Assembly (NCBI GenBank): GCA_016285245.1
Contig: JAEEQH010000012.1
Location: 1 to 64,000 of the forward strand
Reading direction: 5' to 3'
DNA from: Prevotella sp.
Lineage (GTDB): Bacteria > Bacteroidota > Bacteroidia > Bacteroidales > Bacteroidaceae
Length of the DNA stretch: 64,000 bases
A model generated the notes under the pieces. That model saw nothing but the letters and a program-made list of their open reading frames with translations, did not search any database and was not told where the DNA came from. Of the stretch, positions 57,860 to 64,000 are shown one piece after another (the stretch's first letter is position 1; the number at the start of each line of letters is the position of its first letter). The position numbers and the translations under genes are program-made.

Positions 57860-58981
57860 ATGAAGAACCTGATAATGCGTTTTTTCGTCCTCTTGATGCT
57901 CCTGACGATAACCCTTGGGAGCGGTGCGAAGACCATCCGGCTGGGGGTGATGCTGCCCCTTCATGACAACAATGGCGACGGACGTCGCATGGTGGAGTAT
58001 TATCGTGGCATACTGATGGCCTGCGACAGTCTGAAGGAGGAAGGTCTCTCTATCGATGTGAGGGCATGGAACACGCCCGAGGACTGTGATATGAAAACGG
58101 TCCTCGCTGACCCTGCTGCCGCGAAGTGCGACGTGATCATCGGCCCCTTGTATTCCCGGCAGGTGCGCGCACTCTCCGATTTCGTCAGCGCCCACGACAT
58201 CAAACTGCTCATACCGTTCTCCATCACGGCGCCGCCGCTCTACACTAATAAGAACGTCTACCAAGTATACCAGAACGCCAACGACATCAATACCCGTACA
58301 ATCAATGCCTTCCTGTCGCAGTTTGTCGACTATCATCCCGTCATCATCGACTGCAATGATACCACCAGCAAGAAAGGTATCTTTACGTTTGGGCTACGCC
58401 GTAAGTTGGAAGAGCGCGGCCTGGAGTACAATGTGACGAATCTGAAGTCGGGTGAGGAAAACTTCTTTAAGGCATTCAGTACAACGAGGCCCAACATCGT
58501 GGTGCTGAACACCGGCCGCCACCAGGAGCTGGGTGTGGCGCTGGCGAAGATGAACGGCCTGAAAACTACGCATCCTGAACTCAGCATCTCCGTGTTCGGT
58601 TATACCGAGTGGCTGGGCTATACGCGTCTGTATCTAGACCAGTTCTACCGTTACAACGTCTTTGTCCCCGCTACGTTCTATACGAACCAGACGGCTCCCG
58701 CCACTATCCGTCTGCAGCAGAAATATCGCTGGAACTTCCATCAGGAGATGATACAGATGCTGCCGCGTATGGCGCTGACGGGCTTCGACCATGCGATGTT
58801 TTTCCTTTCGGGACTGGCGCAACACGGCAAAGCTTTCAACGGCGAGGCTGGCCAGTCGCGAGTGCAGCCCGTGCAGACGCCATTGCTCTTCGAGCGTATA
58901 GGCAATGGCGGATTGCGTAACCGCACGCTGCTGTTTGTGAACTACCAGCAAGGACAGCGGATTAACGTGATTGAGAAATAG
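57860..58981 (+). CDS. Periplasmic type-1 (LivJ-like) substrate-binding protein
   Basis: 373 residues from ATG 57860 (a GTG at 57854 also fits). Signal peptide MKNLIMRFFVLLMLLTITLG, then a periplasmic-binding fold type 1: KTIRLGVMLPLHDNNGDGRR, CDVIIGPLYSRQVRALSDFV, HDIKLLIPFSITAPPLYTNK. In Bacteroidota such proteins often carry an N-terminal LysM domain; here it is absent. No permease or ATPase is present, so it may be a sensor or scaffold rather than a transporter subunit. The PorT-family gene starts 10 nt later. Confidence 0.83.
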   Translation: MKNLIMRFFVLLMLLTITLGSGAKTIRLGVMLPLHDNNGDGRRMVEYYRGILMACDSLKEEGLSIDVRAWNTPEDCDMKTVLADPAAAKCDVIIGPLYSRQVRALSDFVSAHDIKLLIPFSITAPPLYTNKNVYQVYQNANDINTRTINAFLSQFVDYHPVIIDCNDTTSKKGIFTFGLRRKLEERGLEYNVTNLKSGEENFFKAFSTTRPNIVVLNTGRHQELGVALAKMNGLKTTHPELSISVFGYTEWLGYTRLYLDQFYRYNVFVPATFYTNQTAPATIRLQQKYRWNFHQEMIQMLPRMALTGFDHAMFFLSGLAQHGKAFNGEAGQSRVQPVQTPLLFERIGNGGLRNRTLLFVNYQQGQRINVIEK

Positions 58982-58991
58982 AGAGATTGAG

Positions 58992-59777
58992 ATGACTATC
59001 AATAAAGAGATATATAGGAGAATGAGGGTGATCGGCTTGTCACTCGTCATATCTTACCTGTCAATTGGCACCGTCAGGGCGCAAGTCGGCGAGTATCGCA
59101 ACGACTTCGCCGTCGGTGGCGGTGGCGGTGTGACGTTGACTACCGTCAACTTCCAGCCGAAGGTGCCACAGGACCAGTACCAGGGACGAATGTTCGGCTT
59201 GACGATGCGCTATACTGGCGAGAAGTATTTCAACAGTATCTGCTCCGTCGTTGCCGAGGCCAACTTAGCCCAGGTGGGATGGAAAGAGAGCATCCTTGAC
59301 AAGGAAGACCAGCCCGTGATGCGTATTGACGCCGATATCCCTGAGCGGTACGAGCGCCAGCTGACATACCTTCAGGTGCCCGTCTTTGCACGACTGGGGT
59401 GGGGGCGTGAGCGCCGCGGTTTCCAGTTCTTCTTCCAAGTAGGTCCCCAGATTGGTTTCCTGAAGAGTGAGAAGACGAAGAAGAACTTCGACATCGAACT
59501 GCGCAACTCAGAGAAACGCACGTCACAGGTCATCGCCCAAGACACGATGGCCGTGGAGCACTCCTTCGACTACGGCATCGCCGGCGGTGTGGGAGTGGAA
59601 TTCTCGCACCCCAAGGTGGGGCATTTCCTCCTGGAGGGCCGCTACTACTATGGACTGGGCAACCTCTATGGCAACTCCAAGCGCGACTACTTTGCCATCT
59701 CCAATATGCAGAGCATCATCATCAAGCTGTCGTACCTCTTCGACATCACCAGAACGAAAAATTCTAAAATCAAATAA
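58992..59777 (+). CDS. PorT-family outer-membrane beta-barrel protein
   Basis: 261 residues from ATG 58992; ATG 59022 is an alternative with a shorter signal peptide. Signal peptide core VIGLSLVISYLSIGTVRA, then an eight-strand-like beta-barrel (FAVGGGGGVTLTTVNFQPKV, FFFQVGPQIGFLKSEKTKKN, HFLLEGRYYYGLGNLYGNSK, IIIKLSYLFDI at the end). PorT proteins are needed for type IX secretion in Porphyromonas; whether this is the true PorT or a family member cannot be told from sequence alone. The CHU_C gene nearby fits a T9SS context. Operon of four with genes on both sides. Confidence 0.82.
   Translation: MTINKEIYRRMRVIGLSLVISYLSIGTVRAQVGEYRNDFAVGGGGGVTLTTVNFQPKVPQDQYQGRMFGLTMRYTGEKYFNSICSVVAEANLAQVGWKESILDKEDQPVMRIDADIPERYERQLTYLQVPVFARLGWGRERRGFQFFFQVGPQIGFLKSEKTKKNFDIELRNSEKRTSQVIAQDTMAVEHSFDYGIAGGVGVEFSHPKVGHFLLEGRYYYGLGNLYGNSKRDYFAISNMQSIIIKLSYLFDITRTKNSKIK
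59031..59087 (+). repeat. Signal-peptide repeat block, copy D (PorT-family gene)
   Basis: 57 nt coding for IGLSLVISYLSIGTVRAQV. The protein match to the other copies is clear, the DNA match weaker, and the inverted left arm is not clear. Confidence 0.55.
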
Positions 59778-59780
59778 GTT

Positions 59781-61313
59781 ATGTTCGAAAATCAACCTAA
59801 AGGACTCTATGCGTTGGCTTTGGCCAACACCGGTGAGCGCTTCGGATACTACACGATGCTCGCCGTCTTCGCACTCTTCCTGCGTGCTAACTATGGTCTA
59901 GATGCTGGCTGGGCTGGCGAGATCTACAGCGACTTCCTGATGCTCGTCTACTTCCTGCCTATTGTTGGCGGCTGGCTGGCTGATAAGTTCGGCTTTGGTC
60001 GCATGGTCACTATTGGCATCCTCATCATGTTTGCCGGCTACCTGCTGCTTTCCGTACCTCTAGGCGGTGACACGCTGGCACTCGTCGTGATGTTAGCCGC
60101 ACTGGTGCTCATCGGACTGGGCACGGGACTCTTCAAGGGTAACCTCCAGGTGATGGTGGGCGACCTCTACAACGACCCGAAATATGCGGGACAGCGCGAC
60201 TCGGGCTTTTCCATCTTCTACATGGCCATCAACATCGGTGCACTCTTTGCTCCGACGGCAGCCGTGAAGATCATGGAGTGGGCACAGCAGAACCTCGGCA
60301 CGAGCGTGAACGACTCCTACCATTTCGCCTTTGCCGTGGCCTGTGCCTCGCTCATCCTCTCCATCGCTATCTACTACATTTTCCGCGGCACTTTCCGCCA
60401 CGTGGAGGGCGGCAAGAAAACGGCGGACAGCGCTTCTGCCGCTGTCGAGGAGTTGTCGAAGGAAGAAACCAAGGCCCGCATCGTGGCACTTTGCCTTGTC
60501 TTCGCTGTAGTCATCTTCTTCTGGATGGCGTTCCATCAGAATGGCCTGTCGTTGACATATTTCGCCGACGAGTTCACCGCTAAGACTTCGGAGGGCGTCG
60601 AGGGCATGGCCTTCAACGTGTGGAACCTCGTGGCAATCATCTTCATTGTCTACGCCCTGTTCTCGCTGTTCCAGTCGAAGACGGGCAAGGGTAAGGCTAT
60701 TTCTGCTGTCGTCATCTGTATAGCACTGGCATTCCTTTTCTTGCAGTACGATAGAACCTCTGGCGAGATTGTTGCTGTCTCGGCACCTATCTTCCAGCAG
60801 TTCAATCCTTTCTATGTGGTTGCCTTGACACCTGTCTCGCTGGCCATTTTCGGCTCACTGTCTGCTAAGGGTAAGGAGCCTTCAGCTCCGCGAAAGATTG
60901 CCTATGGTATGGTGGTGGCCGGACTGGCCTACTGCCTGATGGCTGTCGCCTCCTTCGGACTGCCTATGCCTCAGACAACAACCGGTGCCGACGGCGAGCC
61001 CGTTGCCGTCCATGTGGCAGACGTCACGCCGCAGCTCCTTATCTATACCTATCTTATATTGACGTTCGCCGAGCTGCTGCTCTCTCCGATGGGCATCTCG
61101 TTTGTCTCGAAGGTGGCACCTCCGAAGTACAAGGGCCTGATGATGGGTGGTTGGTTCGTGGCTACCGCCATCGGCAACAAACTTGTGGGCGTTGGCGGTT
61201 ATCTCTGGGGTAACATCCCCCTCTGGGCCGTTTGGAGCGTGTTCATCGCTCTCTGCATCATTTCGGCCGTCTTCATGTTCTCTATCATGAAGCGTCTGGA
61301 GAAAGTCTGTTAG
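59781..61313 (+). CDS. POT/PTR2-family peptide:proton symporter
   Basis: 510 residues, about 14 membrane helices. Imports di- and tripeptides across the inner membrane. The family motif is at the start (NTGERFGYYTMLAVFALFLR, with the ExxERFxYY proton site) and GGWLADKFGFGRMVTIGILI follows helix 2. The start is 3 nt after the PorT-family stop. Confidence 0.93.
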   Translation: MFENQPKGLYALALANTGERFGYYTMLAVFALFLRANYGLDAGWAGEIYSDFLMLVYFLPIVGGWLADKFGFGRMVTIGILIMFAGYLLLSVPLGGDTLALVVMLAALVLIGLGTGLFKGNLQVMVGDLYNDPKYAGQRDSGFSIFYMAINIGALFAPTAAVKIMEWAQQNLGTSVNDSYHFAFAVACASLILSIAIYYIFRGTFRHVEGGKKTADSASAAVEELSKEETKARIVALCLVFAVVIFFWMAFHQNGLSLTYFADEFTAKTSEGVEGMAFNVWNLVAIIFIVYALFSLFQSKTGKGKAISAVVICIALAFLFLQYDRTSGEIVAVSAPIFQQFNPFYVVALTPVSLAIFGSLSAKGKEPSAPRKIAYGMVVAGLAYCLMAVASFGLPMPQTTTGADGEPVAVHVADVTPQLLIYTYLILTFAELLLSPMGISFVSKVAPPKYKGLMMGGWFVATAIGNKLVGVGGYLWGNIPLWAVWSVFIALCIISAVFMFSIMKRLEKVC

Positions 61314-61325
61314 CGGGCTTCGCCC

Positions 61326-61427
61326 TAAATGAAAACTGAAAAATGGTAAATGATAAATTGCTGCCGCCTTGTGGAATTCATGTGATGGTGATAGTATTAT
61401 CATTTGTCATTTTTCATTTATCATTTA
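61326..61427. repeat. Inverted repeat around the start of the EEP-fold gene
   Basis: Left arm 61326-61356 and right arm 61397-61427, 31 nt each, match at 27 of 31 positions by my count. The ATG at 61343 is inside the left arm. A GGGCTTCGCCC hairpin (61315-61325) lies just outside, as at 19631-19641. Confidence 0.85.
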
Positions 61428-62353
61428 ACCCCGTAGGAGCACAGACCTTAACGTTTGTTGAACTGAACTGCGAGAATCTCTTCGACACACAACACGACAG
61501 CCTCAAGCAGGACAATGAGTACCTGCCTGAGGCTGTCCGTCGTTGGACGAAGAAACGCTACTGGCGCAAGCTGAACAACATTGGGCAAGAACTGCTCTCC
61601 GTCTGTGACGACGGTGTGCCTGACATCGTTGCCTTGTGTGAGGTCGAGAACGATTCAGTCATGCGCGATCTCATAAAGAGATCCTTGTTGCGAGGTGCGG
61701 GGTATCAATATGTGATGACGCAGTCGCCCGATCTTCGCGGTATCGACGTTGCGTTGCTCTACCAGCCGCTGACCTTTGCCCTCGATACGGCTTTCGCCCT
61801 TCGTGTGACGCCTGTCGGCGATATGCGTCCTACGCGTGACATCCTCTATGCACGGGGACGTGTCATCAGCGGCGACACCCTCCATGTCTATGTCGTCCAT
61901 GCTCCCAGCCGCTATGGTGGCGAGCGTTACAGCCGTCCGTTCCGTCAGGCGGTCGCTACGCGCCTCTGCCAGTCGCTCGACTCGCTAAGACAACTGTCGC
62001 CGGATGCTCATGTGATCGTTGCTGGCGACTTCAACGACGCGGCCGACAGTCCGGCCTTGCGCCAATTGACGGAAAACGGCCTGCTACATCTCACTAGTCA
62101 TGCCCGTGGTGAGAACGGCGTCCGCGGCACCTACCGCTATCAAGGAGAGTGGGGGAGCCTGGATCATGTCCTTGGCTCCCCCACCATCAGCAGTATGGTT
62201 GATACTGTGTTTATTCATTCACCTCGTTTCCTACTCGAAGAGGAAGCACTCTACGGTGGACTGCGCCCCCGGAGAACATACAACGGAATACGCTATCAGC
62301 CTGGCTATAGCGACCACTTGCCACTGGTCGTCAGGCTACGTCTCCAGCCATAG
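61343..62353 (+). CDS. Exported endonuclease/exonuclease/phosphatase-fold protein
   Basis: 336 residues. Signal peptide core VMVIVLSFVIFHLSFNPVGA, then an EEP (DNase I-like) domain: TFVELNCENLFDTQ opening, VALCEVEND with the metal Glu, VIVAGDFNDAADSP, and the terminal YSDHLPLVV with the catalytic His. Substrate may be nucleic acid or a phosphoester outside the cytoplasm. The start ATG 61343 is in the repeat; ATG 61385 would remove most of the positive N-region. Last gene of the operon. Confidence 0.87.
   Translation: MVNDKLLPPCGIHVMVIVLSFVIFHLSFNPVGAQTLTFVELNCENLFDTQHDSLKQDNEYLPEAVRRWTKKRYWRKLNNIGQELLSVCDDGVPDIVALCEVENDSVMRDLIKRSLLRGAGYQYVMTQSPDLRGIDVALLYQPLTFALDTAFALRVTPVGDMRPTRDILYARGRVISGDTLHVYVVHAPSRYGGERYSRPFRQAVATRLCQSLDSLRQLSPDAHVIVAGDFNDAADSPALRQLTENGLLHLTSHARGENGVRGTYRYQGEWGSLDHVLGSPTISSMVDTVFIHSPRFLLEEEALYGGLRPRRTYNGIRYQPGYSDHLPLVVRLRLQP
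61391..61447 (+). repeat. Signal-peptide repeat block, copy E (EEP-fold gene)
   Basis: 57 nt coding for IVLSFVIFHLSFNPVGAQT. Confidence 0.75.
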
Positions 62354-62371
62354 TTGTGGCTTCTCAGAAAC

Positions 62372-64000
62372 TTAGAAGATATTCGGCTCGTCCCACACCT
62401 TCGTCGTCTGGCAGGCGATGCCTACAGTCAGCTTTCCTGCCTTCAGCACGAAGTCGCCCTCTTCCAGCGTCCAGCGTCCGTCGGCACCGACGAAAGCCAA
62501 CTGCGTTGCCGGCAGACGGAAGGTGACGGTCTTTTGCTCGCCGGGCTGCAGCGACACCTTGGTGAAGGCACGGAGACGGCGGTTGTCGGGAACGATTGAT
62601 GCTACGAGGTCGCTGGAATAGAGTAGCACGGGCTCCTTTCCTGCACGGTCGCCGGTATTCTTCACGTCGACGCTGACGGTAAGGGTGTCGGCGGCGGTGA
62701 ACTGCTGCTTGTCCACCCGTAGGTTACTATATTCGTAGGTGGTGTAGCTCATGCCGTAGCCGAAAGGCCACTGGAGGCTTACCTTGGCGTCGTAGTCATA
62801 GGCACCGGCCATCGTCCCCACCTCCTCGCTCACCTTATAGTCATAGGTGGCCAGCGAGTTGATCTCCTTCGGATAGGTATATGGCATCTTGGCCGAGAAG
62901 TTGGCATTGCCGCTGAGAAGGTTTGCCAGCGCGTCGCCGCCGTAGTTGCCTGGCAGCAGGATGTCGACGACGGCCTTTGCCAGCGGTTCGATGTCGGCGA
63001 CGAGTCGCGGACGTCCCTCATTCAGCACGAGGACAATGGGCTTGCCCGTCTTGGCGAGGGCCTTCACCAGTGTCCGCTGGTTCTGCGACAGCCAGAGGTC
63101 TGTCAGGTTGCCAAGCGTCTCGCAGTAGCTGTTCTCGCCGATGCAGGCCACGATGACGTCGCAGTCGGCAGCAGCCTTTGCCAGTCGGCTGCCCTCCACT
63201 AGTTGTGCATCGTGCATGTCGCATTGTGTCTTGTCTACAATCTCGTCGTAGTACCGGCCGTTCTCGTTGTAGGTGACGCCCTGTTCCAGAACTACGTTGT
63301 CCTTGCCGAACTTCTCGCAGAAGGCTTCGTAGATGGTGTTGTACTGTGTGGCCAGGTGCTCGGCCTTAGAACCTTGCCAGGTGTAGCTCCAGCCGCCGTT
63401 CAGGCAGCGCATCTGGTTGGCGTTGGGGCCGGTCAAGAGAATTTTACGATTGACAGTTTTTCCATTCTCTGTTTTCCCCTTCGCAAGCGGCAGGATATTG
63501 TCCTTGTTCTTCAGCAGCACGATGCTCTCCTCGGCACTACGCAGGGCCATCTCGGCGTGCTCCTTGCTGCCGAATTTCGCATAATCCTTGCCGCCGGTGT
63601 TGGGCCTCTCGAACAGTCCCAAACGGTACTTCAGTCGGAGTATGCGGCGCACGGCGTCGTCTATGCGCTCGCGGCTCACCTTGCCTTCTTCGACGAGCTC
63701 CTTCAACAGCTTACAGAAGTCCACGCTGTAGGGGTCCATCGACATATCGATACCGGCGTTGATGGCGATGCGTATGGCGTCCTTTTTGTCCTTGGCCACG
63801 CGCTCGCGTTGGAAAAGGTTGTTGATGTCGGCCCAGTCGGTAATAATCATACCGTCCCATTGCAGGTCTTCCTTGAGCCACTTCGTCAGGTACTCGTAGC
63901 TGGCATGGACGGGTACGCCGTTGATGCTGGCGGAGTTGACCATAATGGTCAGGGCGCCGGCCTTGATGGCGGCACGGAAGGGCTCGAAGTACTTCTCGCG
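62372..64000 (-). CDS. GH3 beta-glucosidase, partial at right edge
   Basis: The frame is open from 64000 to the stop at 62372, 542 codons; the N-terminal part lies outside. It begins inside the GH3 barrel ([20 protein letters not shown]) and shows the nucleophile Asp in [10 protein letters not shown], then the second GH3 domain ([40 protein letters not shown]) and a C-terminal FN3-like domain ([20 protein letters not shown]). Beta-glucosidase or beta-xylosidase acting on oligosaccharides; substrate not decidable here. It meets the EEP-fold gene tail to tail, 18 nt apart. Confidence 0.93.
   Translation of the reverse strand, partial: REKYFEPFRAAIKAGALTIMVNSASINGVPVHASYEYLTKWLKEDLQWDGMIITDWADINNLFQRERVAKDKKDAIRIAINAGIDMSMDPYSVDFCKLLKELVEEGKVSRERIDDAVRRILRLKYRLGLFERPNTGGKDYAKFGSKEHAEMALRSAEESIVLLKNKDNILPLAKGKTENGKTVNRKILLTGPNANQMRCLNGGWSYTWQGSKAEHLATQYNTIYEAFCEKFGKDNVVLEQGVTYNENGRYYDEIVDKTQCDMHDAQLVEGSRLAKAAADCDVIVACIGENSYCETLGNLTDLWLSQNQRTLVKALAKTGKPIVLVLNEGRPRLVADIEPLAKAVVDILLPGNYGGDALANLLSGNANFSAKMPYTYPKEINSLATYDYKVSEEVGTMAGAYDYDAKVSLQWPFGYGMSYTTYEYSNLRVDKQQFTAADTLTVSVDVKNTGDRAGKEPVLLYSSDLVASIVPDNRRLRAFTKVSLQPGEQKTVTFRLPATQLAFVGADGRWTLEEGDFVLKAGKLTVGIACQTTKVWDEPNIF

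Overview
The window reads as one stretch of chromosome from a Bacteroidales bacterium, most likely a Prevotella-type member of the Prevotellaceae. The evidence is: promoters of the Bacteroidota type (TTTG, 19-20 nt, TAnnTTTG) in front of most transcription units; few clear Shine-Dalgarno sites; a hybrid-two-component-type regulator with a propeller sensor; a type IX secretion CHU_C domain and a PorT-family barrel; archaeal-type ProRS; and a short RpoD-like sigma factor. Coding density is high and convergent genes often meet or overlap. I see no rRNA, tRNA, CRISPR array, prophage or intact insertion sequence.

Layout. 1-6124: an AAA ATPase cut by the left edge, radA, and an orphan substrate-binding lipoprotein with a large TPR protein. 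6107-6281: a heptamer array joining two convergent stop codons. 6279-13167 (minus): kdsA, kdsD, a degenerate hybrid regulator and a phospholipase D-like protein, arranged as one operon. 13225-15564 (minus): an MscS-type channel. 15815-21907: gyrA, two related TPR proteins and a LysM glucosaminidase, then galE, pheT and yebC, each apart. 26577-32295: a small lipoprotein, an unusual sigma factor, proS, an OmpA lipoprotein and mtgA. 30832-35752 (minus): rfbA, a tyrosine autokinase, a HAD hydrolase and a FemAB-like transferase, a surface-polysaccharide operon. 35874-38796: an unknown protein, then a ZapB-like protein, zapA and rny. 39095-40141: a small membrane protein and a GH3 remnant. 40287-49043: a UvrD-type helicase facing a minus-strand operon lon-tgt-lptG-DEAD helicase. 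49064-57027: serS, a DUF1573 protein, a GH105 hydrolase, aspS and uvrA. 57034-62353: a T9SS-linked protein, and a plus-strand operon of a binding protein, a PorT-family barrel, a peptide transporter and an exported EEP-fold protein. 62372-64000: a GH3 beta-glucosidase cut by the right edge.

Much of the gene content serves the cell envelope: KDO and LPS supply (kdsA, kdsD, lptG), polysaccharide export (rfbA, tyrosine kinase), peptidoglycan (mtgA, glucosaminidase, FemAB-like) and outer-membrane or secreted proteins. The rest is housekeeping: DNA repair and topology, four aminoacyl-tRNA synthetases or subunits, protease, RNA decay and cell division.

The most unusual signal is DNA-level. Short low-complexity or palindromic repeats occur between genes and also inside reading frames. 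Five unrelated exported proteins carry an alignable, gap-free 57-nt block coding for the end of the signal peptide. In three of them that block is the right arm of a long inverted repeat whose left arm is at the start codon. Related insert-like segments sit in frame inside radA (two) and uvrA (four). A 36-bp block holding a complete promoter is duplicated exactly in front of lon, and two unrelated 21-bp-period arrays share one design, with an 11-bp odd palindrome in each unit.
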